This document shows positions 8,077-15,999 of a DNA stretch of 34,566 nucleotides, one piece after another; position 1 is the stretch's first letter; every line of letters starts with the position of its first letter. Under the pieces are notes generated by a model, which saw only the letters and a program-made list of their open reading frames with translations, was not told the origin of the DNA and ran no database searches. A program made the translations under genes and the position numbers. This DNA is from a bacterium (lineage in GTDB: Bacteria; Bacteroidota; Bacteroidia; NS11-12g; UBA955), in NCBI GenBank assembly GCA_029945665.1, contig JAQSCZ010000035.1, forward strand, positions 1-34,566, in the 5' to 3' direction.

Positions 8077-9870
8077 TTACGCATATGTAGTATTTTTTTG
8101 TTTAATCGTAATTCGAACTTCTGTTCCTTGGTTTGGTATGGATTTCAATTCATACAGAGCCCCAATTTCCTTGGCTCTGTGCCGCATGTTATGCAAGCCA
8201 TAATGGCCCTTATTCACTGCTTCTTCAATATTAAATCCTATGCCTGTATCATAAATTTTACATTCAAAAAAAACAGAATCTGTACTTACAATTTCAATAG
8301 AGATATTGGCTGCTTTTGCATGTTTAAGGGCATTGCTAAATGCCTCCTGACAAATTCTAAACAAATGCAAAGCGACGTTCGGCGGCAAAGTGTCATTCCT
8401 CCCTATCCTATCCAATATTTGGATATTTGTATGGGTTGAAAACTCACTCATTTTTTGAACATAAGCTTTAAATTTATCAGAAAATGCTTCTAAAGAAATT
8501 GCTTCATTGCTTAATGCCCAAACAGTTTCTCTAAGCGTTAAAATAGCCTGTTTACTCATATCTGTGACAGATTGTAAACGCCTTAAATCATATTGTTGTT
8601 GCCCAAATTCAACATTGGCAATGTCCAAATTACTTACAACATAACTTAACTGAGCACCAACATGGTCGTGCAAATCGTGCGATATTCTCAAGCGCTGTTC
8701 TTGCTCAGCTTGTTGAACTTTCAATTGTGTTTGTATTTCTAAATGATTTTGCCTGCGTTTATAATAAAAAATTCCACCAAATATTAACACCAATACACCA
8801 AATATCAATACAACCATTATGATGTTATTATTCTTCGCTTTTTGAATTTCTAATTCTATTTTTTGTTTTAATAATTTATTCTCAATGTTTTTATTCTCTA
8901 CTTCATATTTGGTTTGTATTTCAGCTAGTTGCTCACTTCTTGAGGCATTAAATAGACTATCTTTGACAGCAGTGGCCTTTGAAAAGTAAGTGAGGGATTG
9001 CTGATAATCCCCGGCCTTCTTAAATGATTCAGACAATGAATAATACGCCCTTTGAACAAGGTCAGGATATTGTATTCTCTGTGCTATTTTTAATGCATTA
9101 TTGAACATGCTAATCGCTTTTGCGTTTTCTCCTTTTTTATTATAAAGTTCTCCTAAATAATGGTAGGCAAAAGCTGTAGGCTGATCGAGTTTTTTAATCA
9201 ATCTTAAATTTAAACTCTTTAGCAGAAATTCTTCAGATTGATTAAAATTATTTTGCATTAAATACACCCCACCAATGTTTTCATAACAATAGGATTGACC
9301 AATGGTATCTTTTACCATTTCATACAAATTAAGGGCTTGCTTATAATTTAACAATGCCGCACTCAGTTCATTGCTCATTTCATCAACAATACCGCCATTA
9401 TTCAAAGCTGTCGCCATACTTAATGTATCTTTATTATTCACCGCAATTAAGTAACTGTTATCAAACATTTCTTGCGCTTCTTTTAGTCTATTGTTTTTTT
9501 TGTAAAGCGTCCCTATCTCGTTGTATACAGATGCTTCACCGGTTAAGTTGCGCTTGATTCTATATAAATCCAATGATTTAAAATAAAACTTCAGCGCTTG
9601 GTCGTGCTCTCCAGAAAAATAACTAATAACACCAATCATTTTGTACAATTCAGCGAGATGGGTCGTATCTCTTAATTTTATTGCAAATTGAATGGCCTTG
9701 CCTGCGTTTTCGTATTCTTGTTTACCTTTAGAAAAATAATTTTCAGAAACGCTCTTTTTTAAACGCATCATTTCAATTGAATCAGCCCTTCTTTGGGTAT
9801 TTTGGGCAAACATTTCAAGCACACCAATGAGCGTATAAAAAAGCAAAGTAATTTTAATATAACGCCTCAT
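8077..9870 (-). CDS. TPR-containing sensor histidine kinase (HisKA_3 / NarX-DesK type)
   Basis: The 597-residue protein, counted from the ATG at 9870, begins with a signal peptide (MRRYIKITLLFYTLIGVLEMF). An array of tetratricopeptide repeats (about 45-305) is followed by a coiled coil and one transmembrane helix (about 348-370, IIMVVLIFGVLVLIFGG). Next come a HisKA_3 dimerisation domain with DLHDHVG (phospho-His about 401) and a HATPase_c domain (NALKHA, DTGIGFN, GLHNMRHRA). An upstream in-frame ATG at 9948 would add 26 residues before the signal peptide, so the internal start is preferred. TPR kinases of this layout are common in Bacteroidota. The periplasmic TPR region is the likely sensor. 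Its partner is the regulator just downstream. Confidence 0.92.
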   Translation of the reverse strand: MRRYIKITLLFYTLIGVLEMFAQNTQRRADSIEMMRLKKSVSENYFSKGKQEYENAGKAIQFAIKLRDTTHLAELYKMIGVISYFSGEHDQALKFYFKSLDLYRIKRNLTGEASVYNEIGTLYKKNNRLKEAQEMFDNSYLIAVNNKDTLSMATALNNGGIVDEMSNELSAALLNYKQALNLYEMVKDTIGQSYCYENIGGVYLMQNNFNQSEEFLLKSLNLRLIKKLDQPTAFAYHYLGELYNKKGENAKAISMFNNALKIAQRIQYPDLVQRAYYSLSESFKKAGDYQQSLTYFSKATAVKDSLFNASRSEQLAEIQTKYEVENKNIENKLLKQKIELEIQKAKNNNIIMVVLIFGVLVLIFGGIFYYKRRQNHLEIQTQLKVQQAEQEQRLRISHDLHDHVGAQLSYVVSNLDIANVEFGQQQYDLRRLQSVTDMSKQAILTLRETVWALSNEAISLEAFSDKFKAYVQKMSEFSTHTNIQILDRIGRNDTLPPNVALHLFRICQEAFSNALKHAKAANISIEIVSTDSVFFECKIYDTGIGFNIEEAVNKGHYGLHNMRHRAKEIGALYELKSIPNQGTEVRITIKQKNTTYA

Positions 9871-9973
9871 GATAGCAGTTCTTCTAAATTCATTTCTTCG
9901 AATTAAGGCAAAAAAGAACAAATATTTGATGACATCGGCACAATACATTGAAATTGACCACCATTTATTTAAC

Positions 9974-10004
9974 TTTCTGATTCAATATATTTAAAGTAAA
10001 TTCG
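9974..10004 (+). promoter_or_regulatory. Probable promoter of lpxH
   Basis: TTTC (9974-9977), a 19-nt spacer and TAAATTCG (9997-10004) resemble TTTG-N19-TAnnTTTG with two mismatches. It sits 15 nt before the TTG start, in the short divergent region shared with the kinase gene. Confidence 0.35.
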
Positions 10005-10019
10005 TGGCTAAAATAGCTT

Positions 10020-10772
10020 TTGACCGCCAACAAATCCATATACTTTGCATCCGATTTTCACCTAGGTGTTCCCGACGAAGCAAGCTCATTAATTAGAGAG
10101 AAATTAATTTGTGATTGGTTAGAAATGGCCCGCCAAAACGCCTCTGAAATTTATTTATTAGGCGATGTTTTCGATTTTTGGTTCGAATACAAACAAGTGA
10201 TTCCAAAAGGATTTTCTAGATTTTTTGGCAAAATTTGTGAAATAACAGATAGTGGCATACCCGTAACTTTTTTTAAAGGCAATCACGATATGTGGACCTT
10301 TGGCTACTTAGAAAAAGAATTGGGGGTAAAAGTGATATCCGACGAACTCATCATTGAACGCAATAATAAAAAAATATTTCTTCACCATGGCGATGGGTTA
10401 GGTCCTGGAGACACTGCTTATAAATGGATTCGCAAACTATTTAGAAGTCAGTTCGGAATTGCCTTGTTTGGATTCTTGCATCCGCGACTAGGTGCTGGAT
10501 TGGCTCAATATTTATCGCGCAGCAGTCGCATACAGAATAAAGGTACTGATAAGATTTTTAAAGGCGAAGACAAAGAATACATTGTGCTTTTTTGTAAAGA
10601 AATACTTAAAACCCAACACTTCGATTATTTCATTTGCGGACATAGACATTTACCATTGAATATAGACTTAGGCAACAATTCGCGTTATATCAATTTAGGC
10701 GAATGGGTCAATGATTTCACCTATGCTGAAATGAATGGCACTGAAATTGAACTAAAAGTATTTAAACCATGA
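10020..10772 (+). CDS. lpxH: UDP-2,3-diacylglucosamine diphosphatase (LpxH-type metallophosphoesterase)
   Basis: The enzyme hydrolyses UDP-2,3-diacylglucosamine to lipid X and UMP in lipid A synthesis at the cytoplasmic face of the inner membrane. All calcineurin-type metal ligand motifs are present: SDFH (D12, H14), GDVFDFW (48-54), GNHD (87-90), HHGD (122-125) and GHRH (207-210). The length (250 residues) is normal for the Bacteroidota enzyme. TTG is the only usable start, since TAG lies two codons upstream and the metal motif begins at residue 11. Its stop overlaps the start of the next gene (ATGA), so the two are translationally coupled. Confidence 0.9.
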   Translation: MTANKSIYFASDFHLGVPDEASSLIREKLICDWLEMARQNASEIYLLGDVFDFWFEYKQVIPKGFSRFFGKICEITDSGIPVTFFKGNHDMWTFGYLEKELGVKVISDELIIERNNKKIFLHHGDGLGPGDTAYKWIRKLFRSQFGIALFGFLHPRLGAGLAQYLSRSSRIQNKGTDKIFKGEDKEYIVLFCKEILKTQHFDYFICGHRHLPLNIDLGNNSRYINLGEWVNDFTYAEMNGTEIELKVFKP

Positions 10773-11569
10773 AACTAATCTTATGTTTATTCTCCTGCAT
10801 TTATGCCATGAGTGGATTTACAAACTCCATTAAACCCATCGATACCATAACAGTAAAGAAGGATAGTCGGATTACCACTGATAACATGGGCAATGTGTTC
10901 GTAATTTCTCCAACTAACGACATCGAGAAATACGATAAAAATGGCAATAAATTAGCGACCGCCAATTTTAAAGTATTGGGCACCATTACTTATATTGACG
11001 CTACGAATCCTTTTGAAATATATGTATTCTATCGCGACCAAAATAAAATATTATACCTCGATAATCTTTTAAATCTGAGAGGTGAAACCAACCTCGAGTC
11101 CATTGGTATATCGCAATGTGCCGCTTTTGCAAGAAGTTTTGACAATAACCTTTGGTTAATGGATATGGCCGATTTAAAAATCAAGAAATACAGCAAGGAT
11201 TCTAAATTTATTGCTGAAAGCGCTTCACTCAACACCATAATTAGTGATGGCCCCATTTTTCCAGAGTGTATGGTCGATATTAATAGCACACTTTATGTTC
11301 TAAACAATGGAGCTATTCTTAATTTTGATGCCTTTATCAATTATTCAAAAACCATTATCAGCGATAGTATTACCGCCTTTCAAATGGTTAATCAGCAAAT
11401 CGTTTATCTTAGGAATGGCGCTATTTTTACATACAACCCAGTACTTTTTAAATCAGAAAAATTAGAATTAGGTTTGCCCGAAAAAATAAAAAACATGCGC
11501 ATTGAAAAAGAAAGACTATATATTTTAACTGACGATAACTTAATTTTGCACGCTTATTCAGAAGATTAA
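10769..11569 (+). CDS. Exported protein of unknown function, possible beta-propeller
   Basis: The 266-residue protein begins with a signal peptide (MKLILCLFSCIYAMSGF). Its body of short beta-strand-like segments recalls NHL/YWTD-type propellers: DNMGNVFVIS, IEKYDKNGNKL, NNLWLMDMADLKIKKY, STLYVLNNG. I know no named family for it. The ATG overlaps the lpxH stop codon by 4 bp, and prfA starts 21 bp after it, so it sits inside a lipid A/translation gene cluster. A role in the periplasm or outer membrane is plausible but not shown. Confidence 0.75.
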   Translation: MKLILCLFSCIYAMSGFTNSIKPIDTITVKKDSRITTDNMGNVFVISPTNDIEKYDKNGNKLATANFKVLGTITYIDATNPFEIYVFYRDQNKILYLDNLLNLRGETNLESIGISQCAAFARSFDNNLWLMDMADLKIKKYSKDSKFIAESASLNTIISDGPIFPECMVDINSTLYVLNNGAILNFDAFINYSKTIISDSITAFQMVNQQIVYLRNGAIFTYNPVLFKSEKLELGLPEKIKNMRIEKERLYILTDDNLILHAYSED

Positions 11570-11590
11570 ATTTCTGAATACCCGAATTCC

Positions 11591-12670
11591 ATGTTAGAAA
11601 AATTAGAAGCCATCGAAGGTCGTTACCGCGAAGTTGAATTACTATTAAGCAGTCCAGACACCATGTCGGATATGAAGCGCTTTACTCAATTAAATAAAGA
11701 GTATAGTGATTTGAAAGAGATTGTTGAAACAACCAACGAATACCGCAACACCCTAAATTATTACCAACAAGCCAAAGATTTATTAGCGAATGAAAAAGAT
11801 TCGGAAATAAAAGAAATGGCCAAACAAGAGGCGGATGATATGGAGGCTAAAATTGGCCCACTCGAAGAAAAGATACGACTATTACTTATTCCAAAAGACC
11901 CAGAAGACGCCAAGAATGCCATTATAGAAATAAGAGCTGGCACTGGTGGTGACGAAGCAAGTTTATTTGCAGGTGATTTAATGAAAATGTACATGCGTTA
12001 TTGCGAAAACCGCGGATGGAAGGTTGAAATCCTAGATGAAAATGAAGGCACTGCCGGTGGTTATAAAGAAGTAATTTTGGAAGTAACGGGCAATAATGTA
12101 TTCGGAGATATGAAATACGAAAGTGGTGTTCACCGCGTTCAAAGGGTGCCAAAGACTGAAAGTGCTGGCCGTGTCCATACCTCTGCAGCAACGGTAGCTG
12201 TATTGGCAGAGGCCGAAGATGTGGATGTGCAATTAAATCCTGCTGATATAGATATGCAAACCAGTAGAAGTGGTGGTGCGGGTGGACAAAACGTAAACAA
12301 GGTAGAAACCAAGGTGCAATTAACCCACCGTCCTTCAGGCATTGTAGTGGTTTGCCAGGTTGAGCGTTCACAATTAGGCAACAGAGAACGCGCCATGCAA
12401 ATGCTAAGAACCAAACTTTATGAAAGGGCGTTGGAAGAACACAATTCTAAAATTGCCAATACACGAAAAACTTTAGTTGCAAGTGGTGATAGAAGTGCAA
12501 AAATAAGAACCTATAATTTTTCTCAGAGCAGAGTCACAGATCACAGAATCAATATGACCATCTATGCGTTAGACGCTTTTTTAGGTGGTGATATACAGGG
12601 CATGATAGACGCCTTGAAGGTGGCAGAGAATGCGGAAAGAATGCAAGAAGGAACCGTCGTTTTAATTTAA
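11591..12670 (+). CDS. prfA: Peptide chain release factor 1
   Basis: RF1 recognises UAA and UAG and triggers release of the finished peptide. The 359-residue protein has the stop-codon recognition tripeptide P-x-T as PKT (187-189, in [10 protein letters not shown]), which separates it from RF2 (SPF). The universal GGQ (231-233, in [13 protein letters not shown]) sits in the peptidyl-transferase centre, and its glutamine is normally methylated by PrmC. Length and domain order are standard. The ATG start lies 21 bp after the upstream gene, probably in the same transcript. Confidence 0.97.
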   Translation: MLEKLEAIEGRYREVELLLSSPDTMSDMKRFTQLNKEYSDLKEIVETTNEYRNTLNYYQQAKDLLANEKDSEIKEMAKQEADDMEAKIGPLEEKIRLLLIPKDPEDAKNAIIEIRAGTGGDEASLFAGDLMKMYMRYCENRGWKVEILDENEGTAGGYKEVILEVTGNNVFGDMKYESGVHRVQRVPKTESAGRVHTSAATVAVLAEAEDVDVQLNPADIDMQTSRSGGAGGQNVNKVETKVQLTHRPSGIVVVCQVERSQLGNRERAMQMLRTKLYERALEEHNSKIANTRKTLVASGDRSAKIRTYNFSQSRVTDHRINMTIYALDAFLGGDIQGMIDALKVAENAERMQEGTVVLI

Positions 12671-13276
12671 ATTTTAAAAGCCTGCAGGTGCTTGCTTAAA
12701 GCATTCCCCTTCTTCTGTTTTTAACTTTCGCTATGTTTTTATCAGTGCTCATTGATTTAATGGTATAACACAAAAATGATTCCAATTATTGTATCTCATT
12801 TTTCTATTAGACGCACAAAAGTGTCGAAACGTTTCACAACCTTTTAATTTTTTAATAAAAAAGACATTATTTTTACAAAAGTATGTTAAGAACTATGTGC
12901 ATAGTACTTGTAAAATGGACTGTAAACTTGAGTAAATAATACCACCTAATTTGTTGTAAAACCTTGTCAAATAATACTTTAAATTAGGCTACAAAAAAGC
13001 AATTATTTTTAGCAACCCGTAATTAATATCCCAAGATGATTAACTTAATATGTTGCATCGTTGATATTGAAAATTCAACTTTGCTAAAATTCAAGTATTG
13101 ATATAGTATTAACATCTTATATTTAAATTCTTTTACTTCAAATAATTAGCACCACCCCTATTTTTTTGTAAAAATATGGCAAATACTAAAATTCAAATTT
13201 TACAAAAAAGCTTGAGCATCAATTCCCATTTTTCTAATTCCTAATACCAATTCCATCCTGATAAATAATAACCCCT
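12671..13276. other. Non-coding stretch of about 600 bp with three dyad symmetries
   Basis: No credible ORF on either strand. It is very AT-rich and contains three symmetric motifs: GAAACGTTTC (12826-12835), ACTATG-TG-CATAGT (12892-12905), and a 12-bp inverted repeat TTTTTTGTAAAA / TTTTACAAAAAA (13162-13173 and 13198-13209, 24-nt loop). A PstI-like palindrome CCTGCAGG lies just past prfA. No strong terminator or known riboswitch was recognised. Confidence 0.5.
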
Positions 13277-13284
13277 TATATTTG
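13277..13284 (+). promoter_or_regulatory. -7 promoter box of glyS
   Basis: TATATTTG is a perfect TAnnTTTG box, ending 9 nt before the chosen ATG at 13294. No good TTTG was found 19 nt upstream. The box argues against the alternative TTG start at 13282, which lies within it. Confidence 0.5.
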
Positions 13285-13293
13285 CGGCAAGTT

Positions 13294-14835
13294 ATGAATC
13301 CGGAAGAATTGTTTAAAAATATCATCTCGCACTCGAAGGAATATGGTTTCATTTTTCAGTCGAGCGAAATATATGATGGCCTTAGCTCTGTTTATGATTA
13401 TGGTCAATTAGGCGCAGAATTAAAAAAGAATTTAAGAGACTATTGGTGGAAAAGTATGGTACAAATGCACCAAAATATTGTTGGCATAGATGCCGCTATT
13501 TTTATGCACCCTACTACTTGGAAAGCAAGCGGACATATTGACGCATTTAACGACCCTCTGATAGACAATAAAGACAGTAAGAAACGTTACAGAGCCGATG
13601 TGTTGATTGAAGATCACATGGCTAAGATTTTAGCAAAAGCCGATAAAGAAGTTGATAAAGCGAAAGCGAAATTTGGCGACACGTTTGATGAAGCTTTATA
13701 CAGAACTACCAATCCAAGAGTTTTGGAAAACTTGAACAAGGCGGCCGCTATTGAGAACAGATTTAAAATAGCTTTAGAAGAAAACAACCTTGAAGAAGTT
13801 CGTCAGATAATTGTTGATTGTGAAATTGTTTGCCCAATATCGGGCACCAAAAATTGGACCGAAGTAAGGCAATTTAACCTCATGTTTAGCACCCAAATCG
13901 GTTCTGTAAGCGATGAGGCCAATACTATCTACCTGCGACCAGAAACAGCGCAAGGGATATTTGTAAATTATTTGAATGTGCAAAAAACTGGCAGAATGAA
14001 AATACCTTTTGGTATCGCTCAAACTGGAAAGGCTTTTAGAAATGAGATTGTAGCCCGCCAATTTATTTTCCGTATGCGCGAATTTGAACAAATGGAAATG
14101 CAATTCTTTGTACGTCCAGGAACAGAAATGGAATGGTACAACTACTGGAAAGAAACCCGCATTAAATGGCACCGTGCATTCGGCTTTGGGGATAATAAGC
14201 ACCGTTTCCACGACCACCTAAAACTAGCACATTATGCTAATGCGGCCTGTGATATCGAATTTAATTTTCCTTTCGGTTTTAAAGAATTAGAAGGCATACA
14301 TAGCCGAAGCGATTATGATTTAAAGCAACATGAGCAATTCAGTGGCAAAAAATTACAATACTTTGATGCCGAGTTAAACGAAAGCTATGTACCCTATGTG
14401 GTAGAAACAAGTATCGGTCTCGACCGTTTGTTTTTGTCAGTTTTAACCGAAGCATTAAAAGAAGAAACTTTAGCCGATGGTTCAACGCGCACATTGCTAT
14501 CATTGCCATTTGCATTAGCGCCAGTAAAAGCGGCCATTCTTCCACTAGTTAATAAAGACGGTTTGCCAGAGAAAGCCGATGAAATCGTCAACCTATTAAA
14601 ATACGATTTCAATGTGAGTACAGAGGCCAAAGATGCGATTGGAAAACGCTACAGAAGAAATGATGCGATAGGTACTCCATATTGTATAACTGTTGACTAT
14701 GAAACCATGGAAAACAATACGGTTACTTTACGTAATCGCGATACCATGGAGCAGCAGCGTGTTGGTATTAGTGAATTGAAAGGTATTATGGATCAAACGG
14801 CAAGTTTAAGCAGTTTATTAAAACAACTCGAGTAA
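13294..14835 (+). CDS. glyS: Glycine--tRNA ligase (alpha2, eukaryote/archaeal-like type)
   Basis: A class II aminoacyl-tRNA synthetase of 513 residues that charges tRNA-Gly. Visible family landmarks are the N-terminal HSKEYGFIFQSSEIYDG, the conserved NDPLIDNKDSKKRYRAD, RPETAQGIF, motif 2 (AFRNEI and REFEQMEMQFF, from about 247), motif 3 (GLDRL, about 375) and a C-terminal anticodon-binding domain. This is the single-chain dimeric type used by Bacteroidota, not the alpha2beta2 GlyQ/GlyS enzyme. The start is taken at ATG 13294, because an in-frame TTG four codons earlier overlaps the promoter box. Confidence 0.96.
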   Translation: MNPEELFKNIISHSKEYGFIFQSSEIYDGLSSVYDYGQLGAELKKNLRDYWWKSMVQMHQNIVGIDAAIFMHPTTWKASGHIDAFNDPLIDNKDSKKRYRADVLIEDHMAKILAKADKEVDKAKAKFGDTFDEALYRTTNPRVLENLNKAAAIENRFKIALEENNLEEVRQIIVDCEIVCPISGTKNWTEVRQFNLMFSTQIGSVSDEANTIYLRPETAQGIFVNYLNVQKTGRMKIPFGIAQTGKAFRNEIVARQFIFRMREFEQMEMQFFVRPGTEMEWYNYWKETRIKWHRAFGFGDNKHRFHDHLKLAHYANAACDIEFNFPFGFKELEGIHSRSDYDLKQHEQFSGKKLQYFDAELNESYVPYVVETSIGLDRLFLSVLTEALKEETLADGSTRTLLSLPFALAPVKAAILPLVNKDGLPEKADEIVNLLKYDFNVSTEAKDAIGKRYRRNDAIGTPYCITVDYETMENNTVTLRNRDTMEQQRVGISELKGIMDQTASLSSLLKQLE

Positions 14836-14838
14836 CAA

Positions 14839-15345
14839 TTACTCAAGTATTAATTTTAAATCAGCTGGATTAGAATTGTCGAACAACAAGTTTTCGTGTA
14901 GTGTTGTAGCCATGCTTATGCCTACATAATCTGCTTTGATGGGGTATAAACGGTGACTTCTAGAGGCCAATACCGCTAGCTCAATTTTTCTTACACCCCT
15001 ATTTAAAAAAGGCATAAAACTACTGACAATGGTTTTACCACTGTTCATCACATCATCTACAATAACGACAACCGAATGGTTTAAAGCATCAAAATCTGAT
15101 TCGCTTAAAAACTTCGGTTCGAAGGTTGTTCTATCAAGGTGTATATCGAGCTGGTGAATACCAAGACTGCTTATTTTTTGCAATTCAGAAATAATTTGTT
15201 TTGCAATAAACTGACCGCGGCTATCAATTCCTGCTACCCAAATCTGCTTCTCATCCATATTATTTTCAAATATCTGCCAAGCAATTCTTTTTAATTTATT
15301 GCTGATTTCAATGTGCGATAGAATGGTATTAGAAGATAGATTCAT
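14839..15345 (-). CDS. Phosphoribosyltransferase family protein (PyrR-like fold)
   Basis: A type I phosphoribosyltransferase of 168 residues. The PRPP-binding loop is VVVIVDDVMNSGKT (92-105), and GIDSRGQ (39-45) matches the pyrophosphate-binding loop region. The closest general resemblance is to the PyrR/uracil PRTase group, but the substrate base cannot be assigned from sequence. It converges on glyS with 3 bp between stop codons. Its own promoter lies just upstream (15354-15385). Confidence 0.85.
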   Translation of the reverse strand: MNLSSNTILSHIEISNKLKRIAWQIFENNMDEKQIWVAGIDSRGQFIAKQIISELQKISSLGIHQLDIHLDRTTFEPKFLSESDFDALNHSVVVIVDDVMNSGKTIVSSFMPFLNRGVRKIELAVLASRSHRLYPIKADYVGISMATTLHENLLFDNSNPADLKLILE

Positions 15346-15353
15346 TTATTGTA

Positions 15354-15385
15354 CGAAAATATTACCGTATGGCTAATATTGCAAA
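15354..15385 (-). promoter_or_regulatory. Promoter of the phosphoribosyltransferase gene
   Basis: On the minus strand TTTG (15382-15385) is followed by a 20-nt spacer and TATTTTCG (15354-15361). The box ends 8 nt before the ATG, again giving a near-leaderless transcript. Confidence 0.45.
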
Positions 15386-15603
15386 CAATATCCTAAATAC
15401 TTTTTCTAATGCTAGAATAAATATGCATAGTGATTGATATCAGGTACTTGAATGAAATTTAATAGGCGATAGTCTAGATTTTAAGACACTGCAACCCCGC
15501 AACAAAGTATAAAGCATGACAGTTTCCAATTCCATTTTCATTAAGCTTAACCCCCGCTGTTCCTTAATTTCTTTTGAATTTCACTGAATTTATCCCAAAT
15601 TTA

Positions 15604-15634
15604 TTTGTTTATAATTAGAATTTGTCTACTTTTG
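15604..15634 (+). promoter_or_regulatory. Promoter of the L31 gene (exact consensus)
   Basis: TTTG (15604-15607), exactly 19 nt, then TACTTTTG (15627-15634) is a perfect match to the Bacteroidota sigma-ABfr consensus TTTG-N19-TAnnTTTG. The ATG follows 22 nt later after an A-rich leader without a Shine-Dalgarno sequence. Confidence 0.85.
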
Positions 15635-15656
15635 CAGTCCCAAAAAGAAAAAAGTC

Positions 15657-15920
15657 ATGAAAGAAGGCATACACCCAAGCAGTTACCGTTTTGTTATTTT
15701 TAAAGATTTAACAAGCGAATATTCTTTTTTAACCCGTAGTTGCGTTGAAACCAAAGAAACCGCTAAATGGGAAGATGGAAACGAATATCCTTTATATAAA
15801 TTAGAGATTTCAGATAAAAGTCACCCTTTCTTTACCGGCAAGCAAACATTGGTGGATACTGCAGGTAGAGTTGAAAAATTCAGAAGACGTTACGATTCAA
15901 GAAAAGAAAGCAATTTCTAA
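15657..15920 (+). CDS. rpmE2: 50S ribosomal protein L31, type B
   Basis: The 87-residue protein belongs to the L31 family: [17 protein letters not shown] at the start, then [10 protein letters not shown], and the C-terminal [10 protein letters not shown]. It lacks the CxxC zinc pair of zinc-containing L31, so it is the type B (YkgM/RpmE2-like) form, which does not depend on zinc. It is monocistronic, with an exact-consensus promoter and a strong terminator. A-rich bases, not a Shine-Dalgarno sequence, precede the ATG. Confidence 0.96.
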   Translation: MKEGIHPSSYRFVIFKDLTSEYSFLTRSCVETKETAKWEDGNEYPLYKLEISDKSHPFFTGKQTLVDTAGRVEKFRRRYDSRKESNF

Positions 15921-15940
15921 TCTCAAATACGATGATATTA

Positions 15941-15969
15941 AAATCCCGAGCAATCGGGATTTTTTTTTT
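15941..15969 (+). terminator. Rho-independent terminator of rpmE2
   Basis: A 9-bp stem (AAATCCCGA, 15941-15949, with 15954-15962) is closed by a GCAA tetraloop and runs into an unbroken T tract to 15969. It also faces the end of the convergent T9SS gene at 16000. Confidence 0.92.
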
Positions 15970-15999
15970 GCCTATCCTGCTCTGAAAAATTGTATAGAA

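Noticed and set aside
11922-12371. 149-codon minus-strand ORF opposite prfA
   Set aside because: Shadow frame of the well-supported prfA gene; no family resemblance.
14830-14844. GAGTAA-CAA-TTACTC hairpin between glyS and the phosphoribosyltransferase gene
   Set aside because: Only 6 bp, no T run, and made of the two convergent stop regions. Not a convincing terminator.
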